64,000 bases of DNA, taken from NCBI RefSeq assembly GCF_000062885.1, contig NC_009142.1, positions 5,321,584 through 5,385,583 of the forward strand, given 5' to 3'. Position 1 is the stretch's first letter. Every line of letters begins with the position of its first letter. A model generated the notes under the pieces. The model was not told the DNA's origin, made no database searches, and saw only the letters and a program-made list of their open reading frames with translations. This stretch comes from Saccharopolyspora erythraea NRRL 2338 (lineage in GTDB: Bacteria; Actinomycetota; Actinomycetes; Mycobacteriales; Pseudonocardiaceae). Shown here in pieces: positions 16,510 through 26,507 of this stretch. The position numbers and the translations under genes were made by a program.

Positions 16510-19500
16510 TTGAGCAATCCGTTGGTCGCCGAACGGAAGGACTCGACGCAGTCGTTCACCGGCATCGCGATCGCCGAGTCGGTCGACGAGACCAGGAAGG
16601 CCATCGAGAGCGGCGACTGGGCGGGCGGCGTGCTGGGCGTTGTCGGCACCTCGCTGGACGCGCTCGGCGCGGCGATGGACCCGTTCGGCGCCGCGCTCGC
16701 CGCGGGCGTGGGCTGGCTGATCGAGCACGTGGGCCCGCTGTCGGAGGCGCTGGACGATCTCACGGGCGACCCGGACGAGATCAAGGCGCACTCCGAGACC
16801 TGGAAGAACATCTCGACCGAGCTCGAGGACCTCAAGACCGAACTGGCCGACCTGATCAAGGCGGACACGGCGGCGTGGACCGGTGAGGCCGCCGACGCGT
16901 ACCGCAAGCGCGGTGAGGACACCGGCAACCTGATCGCCGCCGCGGCGAGCGCCGCCTCCGGTGCCGCCGACGGAGTGGGCACCGCCGGCGAGGTCGTGGG
17001 GACCGTCCGGACCCTGGTGCGCGACATCATCGCCGACCTCATGGGCCACATGATCAGCTGGGCGCTGCAGGTCATCGCGACGCTCGGGATCGGGTTGACG
17101 TGGGTGGTGCCGCAGGTCGTCGCCGCGGTGGCCAAGACCGCGGCGAAGATCGCCGACATCACCCAGAAGCTCGTGCAGGCGATGCAGAAGCTGACGCCGC
17201 TGCTGAAGAAGCTCGGCTACGGCTTCGACGACGCGGCCAAGTCGCTGAAGAACATCAAGGCCGACGGCGGCAAGTCGGACGCTCCGAAGCCCGAACCCGG
17301 CCCGAAGGACAAGAGCAACCTCGATCCGCCGCCGAAGGACAAGGGCAACCCCGACCCGCCGCCCAACGACAAGGGCAGCCCTCCCCCCGCCCAGACCGAT
17401 TCGACGAGCGCCGACCCGGGACCCACGCCGGGCGGTGACAAGGGCAACCCGGACCCGCCGCCGAAATCCAGCGGCCCGGACAACTCCGGCGGCCCGTCGT
17501 CGTCCGGCCCCGCGTCGGCGGGACCGTCGGGCGCCAAGAACAACCCGAACACCCCGAACAGCAACAAGCCGTCCAACCCCGTGGACAGCAAGACACCGGC
17601 GGACGGCATCTGCACGGGCGGCTCCGAACCGGTGGACATGGCCACGGGCCACATGGTCATGACCGAGACCGACCTCGAGATCCTCGGCCCGCTGAGCCTG
17701 GTGGTCGAGCGGATGTACGTCTCGTCGTACCGCGCCGGGCGCTGGTTCGGCCCGTCGTGGACCTCGACTCTGGACCAGCGGCTGGAGGTCGACGACGAGA
17801 ACGTCTGCTACTTCTCGCCCGACGGGATGATCCTGGTCTACCCGCTGCCGTCGGCCGGTTCCCCGGTGCTGCCCGTCGAAGGCCCGCGGTGGCCCTTGCG
17901 CATCCGGGAGGACGGCGGCTACAGCCTGGACACCCCGGACCGGAAGCAGACCATGCGATTCGCGCCGCTGGTGACCGGCGGCAGGCTCATGCCGCTGATG
18001 GCGGTCCAGGACGACGACGGCCGTCGGATCGACATCGAGCACCACCGGTTCGGCCCGCCCAAGGTGATCCGGCATTCCGACGGCTACCGGGTGGAGATCG
18101 ACAGCGCCCGGGAGCGGGTCACCGGCATCCGGGTCGTCGATCCGCGGCAGGGTGCCGATGTGCCGGTGATGCGGTACGGCTACGACGACCAGGGCCGGCT
18201 GGCAGCGGTCATCAACTCCTCGGGCAAGGCGTTGCGGTTCCAGTACGACAGCGCCGGCCGGCTGACGGAGTGGCAGGACCGCAACGGCTTCTGGTTCCGC
18301 TACATCTACGACGAGCACGGCCGGGTCGTGCGCACGGTGGGCGACAAGGGCTACTTCGACTCCCAGTTCTCCTACTCGGACGACGGTCAGCGGGCGATCA
18401 CGCGGTACACCGACTCGCTCGGCGGCGTGAAGGAGTTCGAGTTCAACGCCGCGAAGCAGCTCGTGCGGGAAGTCGACGCGCTCGGCAACACGACGCTGTC
18501 GACCTGGGACCGCCACGACCGGCTGCTGTCGCGCACGGACCCGCTGGGACGGACCACGCACTACGAGTACGACGCGGCGGGCCGCCCGTGGCTGATCACC
18601 CGCCCGGACGGCAGCGTGGTCGAACTGGACCTGAGCACCGACGACACCGTTGCCTCGATCATCGTGACCGACGGCGAGAACACCTGGACCCGGGTCTACG
18701 CCGGCGAGGCCCCGGACCCGTTCAGCGGAAAGGTCGGCACAGCGCCGGATCTGGACGTCGACGACCTCCGCTCCGACCGAGGCGCCGGCACCTCCGAGCC
18801 GCGAAGCGCCCAGCCCGACCGGCCGCTGCTGGACCTGTTCGGGCGGCCCCGGGAGGAGGCGGCGCCGGACGGCTCGCGGATCCAGCTCGGCTGGACCGTG
18901 GACGGCCACCGGTCCTGGCGGGTCGACTCGCTGGGCGCCCGCGAGCAGTGGCGCTACGACCCGGAAGGCAACCAGATCGCGCGGATCGACCCGATGGGCG
19001 GCGTGACCGCCGCCGAGTACGGCCCGTTCGAGACGGAGCTGGCCTGCGTCGACGAGAACGGGGCGCGCACCGAGCGCACCTTCGACACCGAGCGGCGGCT
19101 GACCTCGGTGACCAACCCGCAGGGCCAGACCTGGCGCTACGTCCGCGACCTGGCGGGCCGGGTGGTCGAGGAGACCGACTTCGACGGCCGGGTGCTGCGC
19201 TACGTCTACGACGCCGCCGGGCAGCTCGTGCGCTCGGTCAACGGTGCCGGCGAGGCGACCGACTACGTCTTCGACCTGCTCGGCAACCTCGTCGAATGGC
19301 GCACCCCGTCGTCGGTCACCACCTACACCTACTCCCCTGTCGGCCACCTGGTCAGGGCCACCAACGACGACGCCGTCCTGGAGCTCGAGCTGGACGAGCA
19401 GGGCCGGATCACCGCCGAGACGGTCAACCAGCGAACCGTCGCGTTCGACTACGACGACACGAACAAGGTGGTCCGCAGGCGCACACCGTCCGGTGTGGAC

Positions 19501-21522
19501 AGTGCATGGGCTTGCGACGGGACGAGCAGGCCGATCGCGCTGTCGATGGGCGGGCATTCGTTGCGCTACACCACCGGCGAGGCCGGTCGCGTAGCACGGA
19601 CCCGGATCGACGATGCGGCGACCGCCGAGGAGAACTACGACAGCGAGCATCGGCTCGTGTCCCAGACCGTGACCGGGCACTCGGGTCAGCTCGTGCTTGC
19701 GCGGTCGTTCCGCTACCGGCCCGACGGCGAACTGATCGGCACCGACGACCGGCTGTCGGGAAGCATCCGCTACCAGATCGACCGGACCGGCCGGGTCGTC
19801 GAAGTCATCTCCCCGGACCGGCGCGAGAACTACCAGTACGACGGGCTGGGCAACATCCTCAACGCCGGTGGCGCCCCGGACGCCGCGACCGGACCGCGCC
19901 GCTACGCGGGCAACCGGCTGGTCGCGGCGGGCGCGGTGCAGTTCGAGTACGACGCGCAGGGCCGACTCGTGCAGCGCATCGAGGCGGGCCGCGGCTGGCG
20001 GTACGCCTGGGATTCCTACGACCAGCTCGTCGCGGTGACGACGCCGGAGGGCGTCCTGTGGCGGTATCGCTACGACCCGATCGGTCGACGGATCGCCAAG
20101 CAGCGGCTCGCCGCCGACGGCGCCGTTGCCGAGCAGGTCGATTTCGTCTGGGACGGCGGAACGCTGATCGAGCAGGTGCACACCGACGCGCAGGGCCGGC
20201 GCACGGTGACGACCTGGGAGCACCGCCCGGACGACGACACCCCGGTCGCGCAGCACGAGATCGGCGCGGACGGCAGCCGGCGGTTCTTCGCGATCGTGAC
20301 CGACCCGGTCGGGACGCCGACCGATCTCATCGCCCCGAACGGCGTGCTCGCGTGGCACGGCCGCACCAGCCTGTGGGGCAAGGAGCTGCCCGTGCAGCCG
20401 AACGGGGTGACGACGCCGCTGCGGTTCCCCGGCCAGTACGCCGACGCGGAAACCGGGCTGAACTACAACGTCCACCGGTACTACGACCCCGCTACCGGGC
20501 GTTACCTCAGCCAGGACCCGTTGGGCCTCGCCCCGGCACCGAACCCGGTCGCCTACGTCGACAACCCCCACAGCGCCGCCGACCCGCTGGGCCTGGCGAA
20601 GGGCGGGACGAAGCGCAAGCACGACGGTTCGGGCAACCAGCCTCCGACGACGGGCAACGGGAACAAGAGGACCAAGAAGGATCCGTGGGACCGCAAGCCG
20701 TTCAGCCACGATACGGAGAAGAAGACCCAGGCGGACAAGACATCGACCCCGCCGGGCACCGGCTACAACTCCGGGAAGAACGGCCCGCGGAACGACCAGC
20801 GGCACATCATCTCGTTCCAGACGATGCGCGACAACCTCAGGTCCTGGGTCGACCACCATTATCCGCCGGGGCACCCGCAGCGAGACGAGATGACCAAGAA
20901 GTACACCGAAAAGCTCGAGGGGATGAACAACAAGTTCGAGAACCTGCCCCTCGGGAACGGCCCGGTGAACTCGGCCATCGGTAGCGTCGTGGACAAGTGG
21001 CCGGTCGTCGAGAAAAGGATCGACGGAGAGTACATCCCGAGCAAGAAGGACACACCGGAGCCGCCGAAGGCCCCGAGCGCCGCATTCGAGCAGACAGCCG
21101 GGTACGCCAAGGACCTCCGGAAGGAGATTCCCAACGAGATCATCAAGGTCGCGGACGACATCAAGGATCCAGTGGAGCGCAAGAACTTCCTGGACGACTT
21201 CCGGGATTCCGCGGACTTCGACTGGCCGGGCGGGGACAAGAAGGGGGAGGAGTACGACAAGTGGATGGGCGTGCGCCACGAGATCAACCACATGGGCAGG
21301 TACCCGGGTGATACTCCGCCCGCGAAGGTCGACGAGTTGATCGACAAGTACCACCAGCTCGACCGCCCGAGCGGTCGCCACGAGACGATCGAGGAGTTCC
21401 GCGACCGCCCGGGCAAACCGGACGGCAACCCCAAGTGGCCCGCCGGGCCGGACGCCACGAAGTGGCCCGGCCAGAAGGACTGGAAGTGGCCCGGCGAGGA
21501 CGGGTGGAAACCGGGCAAGTGA
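16510..21522 (+). CDS. Rhs/YD-repeat polymorphic toxin with WXG-type N-terminus; uncharacterised C-terminal tip
   Basis: About 1670 residues. Order: a helical WXG100-like export module (about 1-240, with WTGEAADAYR near 120 and a hydrophobic ALQVIATLGIGLTWVVPQVV stretch); a Pro/Lys/Asp-rich linker (about 255-365); a DUF6531 domain starting DMATGHMVMTETDLEI with YRAGRWFGPSW; many YD repeats (RYxYDxxGRL type); the Rhs core end with LRFPGQYADAETGLNYN, RYYDPATGRYLSQDPLGL and a second DPLGLA near 1360; then a unique tip of about 305 residues. The tip has NDQRHIISFQTMRDN and ENLPLGNGPVNSAIG, which resembles a His/Asn nuclease core, and ends in a Trp-Pro repeat tail. The TTG at 16510 matches the paralogue's start and has GGGGAG 6 bp upstream. 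No type VII secretion genes and no immunity gene on the same strand are seen nearby. Confidence 0.93.
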   Translation: MSNPLVAERKDSTQSFTGIAIAESVDETRKAIESGDWAGGVLGVVGTSLDALGAAMDPFGAALAAGVGWLIEHVGPLSEALDDLTGDPDEIKAHSETWKNISTELEDLKTELADLIKADTAAWTGEAADAYRKRGEDTGNLIAAAASAASGAADGVGTAGEVVGTVRTLVRDIIADLMGHMISWALQVIATLGIGLTWVVPQVVAAVAKTAAKIADITQKLVQAMQKLTPLLKKLGYGFDDAAKSLKNIKADGGKSDAPKPEPGPKDKSNLDPPPKDKGNPDPPPNDKGSPPPAQTDSTSADPGPTPGGDKGNPDPPPKSSGPDNSGGPSSSGPASAGPSGAKNNPNTPNSNKPSNPVDSKTPADGICTGGSEPVDMATGHMVMTETDLEILGPLSLVVERMYVSSYRAGRWFGPSWTSTLDQRLEVDDENVCYFSPDGMILVYPLPSAGSPVLPVEGPRWPLRIREDGGYSLDTPDRKQTMRFAPLVTGGRLMPLMAVQDDDGRRIDIEHHRFGPPKVIRHSDGYRVEIDSARERVTGIRVVDPRQGADVPVMRYGYDDQGRLAAVINSSGKALRFQYDSAGRLTEWQDRNGFWFRYIYDEHGRVVRTVGDKGYFDSQFSYSDDGQRAITRYTDSLGGVKEFEFNAAKQLVREVDALGNTTLSTWDRHDRLLSRTDPLGRTTHYEYDAAGRPWLITRPDGSVVELDLSTDDTVASIIVTDGENTWTRVYAGEAPDPFSGKVGTAPDLDVDDLRSDRGAGTSEPRSAQPDRPLLDLFGRPREEAAPDGSRIQLGWTVDGHRSWRVDSLGAREQWRYDPEGNQIARIDPMGGVTAAEYGPFETELACVDENGARTERTFDTERRLTSVTNPQGQTWRYVRDLAGRVVEETDFDGRVLRYVYDAAGQLVRSVNGAGEATDYVFDLLGNLVEWRTPSSVTTYTYSPVGHLVRATNDDAVLELELDEQGRITAETVNQRTVAFDYDDTNKVVRRRTPSGVDSAWACDGTSRPIALSMGGHSLRYTTGEAGRVARTRIDDAATAEENYDSEHRLVSQTVTGHSGQLVLARSFRYRPDGELIGTDDRLSGSIRYQIDRTGRVVEVISPDRRENYQYDGLGNILNAGGAPDAATGPRRYAGNRLVAAGAVQFEYDAQGRLVQRIEAGRGWRYAWDSYDQLVAVTTPEGVLWRYRYDPIGRRIAKQRLAADGAVAEQVDFVWDGGTLIEQVHTDAQGRRTVTTWEHRPDDDTPVAQHEIGADGSRRFFAIVTDPVGTPTDLIAPNGVLAWHGRTSLWGKELPVQPNGVTTPLRFPGQYADAETGLNYNVHRYYDPATGRYLSQDPLGLAPAPNPVAYVDNPHSAADPLGLAKGGTKRKHDGSGNQPPTTGNGNKRTKKDPWDRKPFSHDTEKKTQADKTSTPPGTGYNSGKNGPRNDQRHIISFQTMRDNLRSWVDHHYPPGHPQRDEMTKKYTEKLEGMNNKFENLPLGNGPVNSAIGSVVDKWPVVEKRIDGEYIPSKKDTPEPPKAPSAAFEQTAGYAKDLRKEIPNEIIKVADDIKDPVERKNFLDDFRDSADFDWPGGDKKGEEYDKWMGVRHEINHMGRYPGDTPPAKVDELIDKYHQLDRPSGRHETIEEFRDRPGKPDGNPKWPAGPDATKWPGQKDWKWPGEDGWKPGK

Positions 21523-21702
21523 CCTGTCGCGGGCTGCTGCCCGGAGGCTCTCGCGGTCTCTGGGCAGCGGCGCGCAACGTTTGCCGGGCGGGCCGCCCGC
21601 ACAGCCAGGAGGTGCTGCAGGGCATCCCGCGGAGTGCCGACGCGACGCAACGTGCTGAAGAGCCGGCGCGCCGCGACCCCGGCCCTCAGCGCGGCGGCAT
21701 CG

Positions 21703-21882
21703 TCAGACGAATGACACGATCACGATCAGCGCCAGCTCCGCTGCCGCCAGGGCGCCGGCGGCGATCCCGAGCCGTCTCGCCAGAACCGCTCCGCGGACCG
21801 TGATCGATGCCGCGGCCAACGCCACTGCCAGTGGGATCAGCACGGCGCAAAGCATCTGCAGGACTGCGATTCCCGACATCAT
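21703..21882 (-). CDS. Small two-helix hydrophobic membrane protein (59 residues)
   Basis: An ORF too short for a usual cut-off: MMSGIAVLQMLCAVLIPLAV begins a first membrane helix, RGAVLARR forms a positive loop, and LGIAAGALAAAELALIVIV a second helix. An upstream GGAGATCAGGGA gives a good ribosome site for ATG 21882. It converges on the Rhs gene, ending 180 bp after its stop. An immunity role would be unusual on the opposite strand, so none is assigned. The 21523-21702 stretch has no recognisable gene. Confidence 0.5.
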   Translation of the reverse strand: MMSGIAVLQMLCAVLIPLAVALAAASITVRGAVLARRLGIAAGALAAAELALIVIVSFV

Positions 21883-22107
21883 TCCCTGATCTCCACGCGC
21901 GACCTCCCGCTCAGCGGATCATTCTGGAAAGCGCACGTCATCGAGCAGCACCGCCACCTGGTGGATACTGCCCGGCGGCACGTCGCCCGGCGAGCCCCTC
22001 CATGGGGTGTTCACCAACTCATCAGGTGACACCTCCATGTACCGGAACCCGCCGGAGCAGGAAAAAACCGGTGCGTTTCACGAGGTTGTTCCCTCACGCA
22101 CGATGGC

Positions 22108-23562
22108 GTGTCACTCGCGGGGCACGCTCGGATGCGAGTTTGGGACGTGTTCGCCGACAAGTCGACGCCGTCGCCGCGGTGGAAGTCGACCACGCCGTCG
22201 CAGCCGTTCTCCCCTGCTCCCGGTCAGATCATGCCGGGTGCCGCGGTCGCCGTTGTCGTACTGGAGTCGGCGAGCGGTTTCCTGCCCAGCGAGCCGCTGG
22301 TCAGCGTTCTCACGCCGCTGCGTCTGGTCGTCTTGCTCGGTCTGCTGGGACTGGTCCTCGACCGGGCGGGAGTCGGCTCGTTCCGCACCCGGATGGACGT
22401 CCTCGTCGGCGTGGTCGTGCTGTCGGCACTGCTCGCCACGGTCGCCGGGGGCGGCACCAGCGCGCCGCTGCGCGGCCTGCTGCCCCAGGTGGCGGTGTAC
22501 TACCTGCTCGTCGGGATGCGACGGCGTCACCCCGAGTCCTGGCACGCGCTGACGGTGTTCGCGCTGGCATCGGTGTCGATTGCCGGCGCGGTGGCGCTTA
22601 GCCAGGCGACCAACGCCACGCCGACCGGCTTCTGCCGCAGCGGTCTGCTCGGCGACGCCGACTGCGGGCCCGACACGCTGGTCCGTTCCATCGGCACCTT
22701 CGCCAACCCCAACACACTCGCCGCGTTCCTGGTGATGCTCACGCCGATCGCCGCGCTCGCGGCGACGCTGCTGTCGGAGCGGACGGCCCGGCTCAGCGTC
22801 ATGATCTTGGCCGGAGTCGGCTACGGCGCGGTCCTGACCACGTTCTCGCGGGCGGGCTACATCGCCGCCGCCGCGGGCATCCTGGTGCTCGTCGCGGCAC
22901 GCCGGCTGATGCCGCGCTTCAGCGGCTCCGGGTTCCGCCTGGCCACCGCTGCCGGCGTGGGCGGCCTGGCGTGCGTCGGACTGGTGATCGCGATCAGCTC
23001 GCGAGCAGGCGCCGCGCTCGGCGTCCGCGGGCAGGCGTGGGAAGCGGCCATCGAGGTCGCGAGCACGAACCCCCTCGGCGTCGGCCTGCAACGCGCGGGC
23101 GCGGTCATCGACGCCCGCGCGCCGGGAGACGTCGAGTTCTCCCACGTGCACAACCTCTGGCTGAACTGGCTGGTTGAGGCGGGTGTGCTCGGCATGCTCG
23201 GGATCACCGCGGTGACCGTCGTCGGAGTCATCTCGGCCGCCCGCCTCGCCCGGGACGGCTCGGCCACCGGAGTCGCCTGCCTTTCGGGCCTGACGGCGTT
23301 CATGCTGATGAGCCTCCTGGACCATCCGGCCAACCTGGAACGCATCGCGATGATGTTCTGGCTCGTGCTGGCCTTGACGATGGCCGAGACCCCGGCCCGC
23401 TGGCGCCCTCGGACCGCAGCGCCGGCGCCACCGCCGGCGACACCCCAGCCTCCCGCACGGCCGCCCGGGCAATTGACGCCCGGGCGTCCCAGGAAGCACC
23501 CCCGCCAGCGGGTCAGGACCGGCCCGACATCCAGCACCGGGATGCCGCTCACTGGCCCATGA
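22108..23562 (+). CDS. O-antigen ligase/Wzy-type polytopic membrane protein
   Basis: Up to 484 residues with about ten membrane segments. The Wzy_C/O-antigen-ligase pattern is visible: GTFANPNTLAAFLVMLTPIAAL, TTFSRAGYIAAAAG, a larger outside loop with NPLGVGLQRAG, and SHVHNLWLNWLVEAGVLGMLG, holding the conserved His. Such enzymes polymerise or ligate glycan repeat units on the outer face of the membrane. The last 75 residues are a Pro/Arg-rich cytoplasmic tail. The start is uncertain: GTG 22108, ATG 22132 or ATG 22231, the last just before the first helix; none has a convincing ribosome site. No glycan cluster is adjacent. Confidence 0.75.
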   Translation: MSLAGHARMRVWDVFADKSTPSPRWKSTTPSQPFSPAPGQIMPGAAVAVVVLESASGFLPSEPLVSVLTPLRLVVLLGLLGLVLDRAGVGSFRTRMDVLVGVVVLSALLATVAGGGTSAPLRGLLPQVAVYYLLVGMRRRHPESWHALTVFALASVSIAGAVALSQATNATPTGFCRSGLLGDADCGPDTLVRSIGTFANPNTLAAFLVMLTPIAALAATLLSERTARLSVMILAGVGYGAVLTTFSRAGYIAAAAGILVLVAARRLMPRFSGSGFRLATAAGVGGLACVGLVIAISSRAGAALGVRGQAWEAAIEVASTNPLGVGLQRAGAVIDARAPGDVEFSHVHNLWLNWLVEAGVLGMLGITAVTVVGVISAARLARDGSATGVACLSGLTAFMLMSLLDHPANLERIAMMFWLVLALTMAETPARWRPRTAAPAPPPATPQPPARPPGQLTPGRPRKHPRQRVRTGPTSSTGMPLTGP

Positions 23563-23697
23563 CCCGAACCGCCAGCACGACAGCACCCGCGTCAGAGCGG
23601 CCTCCCCTCAGAGCCGCAAGGCGGTTTCGAAGACAGGCTCTCGCAGCCGGCGTCCACAGTGTCCTGTTCCGGCGGCGACGTGCGCGGTCAGAGGTTG

Positions 23698-24439
23698 CGC
23701 TTGAAGAGCTCCAGCAGCTCGGTCCAGTGGCGTTCCGCCGCTTCGGCGTTGTAGGCGGCGGTGTCGGCCTGGGTGTAGCCGTGCGGTGCGCCCGGGTAGA
23801 CCTCGCAGCAGTGGCGGACACCGGCCCGGGTGAGTCCTCGAGGCGGTCGATCTGCTCCGGCGGCAGCGCGTGGTCCTGGTCGGCGTGGCCGAAGTAGAGC
23901 TCGGCGGTGACGTGGTCGGCGACCAGGTGCGGGCTGTCGGGTGCCTCGGTGGCCAGGTTCCCGCCGTGGAACCCCGCCGCCGCGGCGACCCGCTCCGGGT
24001 AGGTGCCCGCGGTGCGCAGCGCCATCACGGCACCCATGCAGTAACCGGTGATGCCGACCGGGCTGTCGGCGGTCAGCGGGCTTTCGGCAAGCCAGCGCAG
24101 GTAGGCGTCGGCGTCGCGCATCACCAGTTCGGGCGTCAGGTCCCGCATGATCGGCATGATCTGCTCGAAGAGATCCGGCCGGGCGCCCGGGTCGATGAAC
24201 TCGGGCAGTTCGACCACCGGGGCCCGCCCGTGGCGGTAGAAGACGTTGGGGGCCAGGACGGTGTAACCCGCCTCGGCGAGGCGGTCGGCCATCCTGGCCA
24301 GGTGCGGGCGCACCCCGAACGCGTCCATGTAGAGCAGGACCGCGGGGTGGGGCTGTCCGTCGTCCGGGTGCGTCAGGTAGGCGTCTGCGGTGCCGTCCGG
24401 GGTCGGGACGTCCACGGAGCTTCCGCGCACAGTGGTCAT
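23698..24439 (-). pseudogene. Dienelactone hydrolase-family gene with one frameshift
   Basis: From the ATG at 24439 (GGGAG 7 bp upstream) the frame reads a DLH-type alpha/beta hydrolase: AVLLYMDAFGVRPHLARMADRLAEAGYTVLAPNVFYRHG, the nucleophile Cys in ITGYCMGAVMAL and the acid in YFGHADQDHALPPEQ. At about 23828-23838 the frame breaks. The correct continuation is in the neighbouring frame, TRAGVRH then CCEVYPGAPHGYTQADTAAYN, ending at 23698. That part contains the catalytic His, so the unshifted product would be inactive and carry a foreign Arg-rich tail. One missing base explains it: either a real mutation or a sequencing error. Confidence 0.8.
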
Positions 24440-24629
24440 CGGTGTTCTCCCATCTGCGCCGGCCGTCGCCAGCCTAGTCGCGGGCACAGCCTGCAACAGG
24501 TCGGCCCGGCGTGGTGAATCTCCCACCCGGCCGATCACCGAACCGCCGTCGAACCCGCCAGGCCGGACCGCTACGGCCGGCTCATCCGCGATGCTCCCGC
24601 ACGGTCGGCCAATACCGTCCCCGCACTGG

Positions 24630-26213
24630 TCAGATCTCCAGCCGCGCCTCCTCGAGGTCGAAGTCGCGGATGATGCGCGTCATCACCTCGTTGGAGATCT
24701 CCCCGCGGTCGCGCAGCCGCACCACCGTCGTCCGCTGCGCCTGGAGCACCACGCGGACCATCTGCTGGTAGGCCAGCGACCGGTCCTCGTAGTCGTGCTC
24801 GGACTCCTGGTCCGCGCGCGCCCCGAGCCTGCGGCCCCGGTACTCGTAGGCGCGGCGCATCCGCTCGACGCTGTCGTCGCGCGTCCACTCCTCGGCTGCG
24901 AGCTCGTCGATCTGGGCGAGTGCGGTCTCGGTCGCCTCCAGCCGGGCCCGCAGTTCCTGGCGTTCCTCGGCGCCCTCGTCGGTGACCCGCAGCAACCGGA
25001 TGAGGCCCGGCAGCGAGAGCCCCTGCACCACGAGCGTGGCGAAGATGACCGCGAAGACCAGGAAGATGATCAGGTCACGCGCCGCGAAGGGGAACCCGGG
25101 CGCGACGGCGAGCGGCAGCGCCAGGGCGGCGGCCAGCGAGACGCTGCCGCGCATGCCGCTCCACGCCAGCACCAGCCGGTGCCGCGCCCCGACGCGGCGC
25201 TCCCGCTGGCCGGGCCGCCGGTCGAGGATCCGGATCAGGTACGGGACGGTGAAGAACCAGACCAGCCGGACGACCACCACCGTCCCGGCCACCGCCAGCG
25301 CGTACCGGGCGAGATCGGCTGCGGTGTATTCGGCGAGCCCTTCCAGAGCGCTGCGGAGCTGGAGGCCCACGAGCACGAACAGCACCGCGTTGATGAGGAA
25401 GTTGATGATGTCCCACACCAGGAAGCCCTGCAACCGGGTACGGGCGGGCAGCGTGGTGACGCCGCGAACGCCCATGTAGAGCCCGGTGGTCACCGCCGCG
25501 AGCACTCCCGACGCGCCCAGCGCGTTCGCGGGGATGAAAGCGGCGTACCCGCTCAGCAGCGAGATCGTCAGGCTCACCTGGGCGTCGGTGGTGTGGCGGC
25601 GGATCAGCGCCACCAGCCAGCCGACCACCAGCCCGATGGCGATGCCGCCTGCGGCGCCTGCCACGAACGCCAGCCCGGCGTTCCCGTACGACATGCCCTC
25701 CCCGACGATCGCCGCCACGGCCACCCGGTAGGCCACCAGCGCGGTCGCGTCGTTGAACAGGCCTTCGCCCTCCACGGCGCTGACGAGCCGGCGCGGCGCG
25801 CCCAGCCGCCGCATGACGAGCCCGGCCGCGAGCGGATCGGTGGGCGAGACGATAGTTCCGAGCGCGAACGCGGCGGGCCAGGACAGCCCTGGCACGAGGG
25901 CGTGCGCCAGCACGGCCACCGCGCCCGCCGTGGCCAGCACCAGGCCCACCGAGCTCAGCGTCAGCGCCCGCAGGTTCTCCCGCAGGTCGTGGAAGTTCGC
26001 CGACAGCGCGGCCCAGTACAGCAGCGGCGGCAGGAAGACCACCAGCACGATCTCCGGATCGAGGTGGACGTGCGGCAGCCCCGGCAGGAACCCGATCGCC
26101 GCTCCCCCGACCACGAGGACGATCGGGTACGGGATCGACAGCAGCCGAGCCACGGCCGCCAGCACCGCCACCGACACCAGCAGCCCGCAGATGAGAACTT
26201 CCGCCCCGCTCAT
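24630..26213 (-). CDS. CPA1-type Na+/H+ (cation/proton) antiporter
   Basis: 527 residues. Twelve or so membrane helices, including the family's PPLLYWAALSANFHDLRENLRALTLSSVGLVL region (in parts: FLPPLLYWAA, NLRALTLSSVG), GTIVSPTDPLAAG with the transport Asp, EGEGLFNDATALV, and VLAWSGMRGSVSLAAALALP. A 120-residue charged cytoplasmic tail follows, with coiled-coil tendency (QELRARLEATETALAQIDELAAEEW). It exchanges Na+ or K+ for protons across the plasma membrane. The ATG at 26213 has GGGGGAG 5 bp upstream. The 294 bp above it, to the lipase stop, hold nothing recognised. Confidence 0.9.
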   Translation of the reverse strand: MSGAEVLICGLLVSVAVLAAVARLLSIPYPIVLVVGGAAIGFLPGLPHVHLDPEIVLVVFLPPLLYWAALSANFHDLRENLRALTLSSVGLVLATAGAVAVLAHALVPGLSWPAAFALGTIVSPTDPLAAGLVMRRLGAPRRLVSAVEGEGLFNDATALVAYRVAVAAIVGEGMSYGNAGLAFVAGAAGGIAIGLVVGWLVALIRRHTTDAQVSLTISLLSGYAAFIPANALGASGVLAAVTTGLYMGVRGVTTLPARTRLQGFLVWDIINFLINAVLFVLVGLQLRSALEGLAEYTAADLARYALAVAGTVVVVRLVWFFTVPYLIRILDRRPGQRERRVGARHRLVLAWSGMRGSVSLAAALALPLAVAPGFPFAARDLIIFLVFAVIFATLVVQGLSLPGLIRLLRVTDEGAEERQELRARLEATETALAQIDELAAEEWTRDDSVERMRRAYEYRGRRLGARADQESEHDYEDRSLAYQQMVRVVLQAQRTTVVRLRDRGEISNEVMTRIIRDFDLEEARLEI

Positions 26214-26507
26214 GTGGACTCCCCCGGGGCAACGGTGACCGAGCCTTGCGGGCGCCGCAAACCAGGGCCGTGGTGACGACCGCCCCGGCATGCGCCGCAT
26301 TCAGCCCAATGCGGCTACCGAGTGTGGCCGCAGGAGGGCTGCCGTGCTCACCGTCCGTGCTCCTCGCCGGCCTGGCACAGCAGGAGGTGACCCCGCCGTT
26401 GGCATCGACGCGGTCACGTCCGCTTCTCGCGTGCTGCTCCTGCCAGCACGCCTCGTAGACCAGGTCGACAACTCACGCCATCGACACCGCGACGCCTCCG
26501 GGAGTCC

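Noticed and set aside
16312-21381. A 1689-codon open frame antisense to the first Rhs gene
   Set aside because: It mirrors the GC-biased codons of the real gene, is composed of V/R/G/D-rich low-complexity sequence and shows no family motif.
24390-26276. Long plus-strand frame over the antiporter
   Set aside because: Gln/His/Arg/Asp-rich shadow; the minus frame has antiporter motifs.
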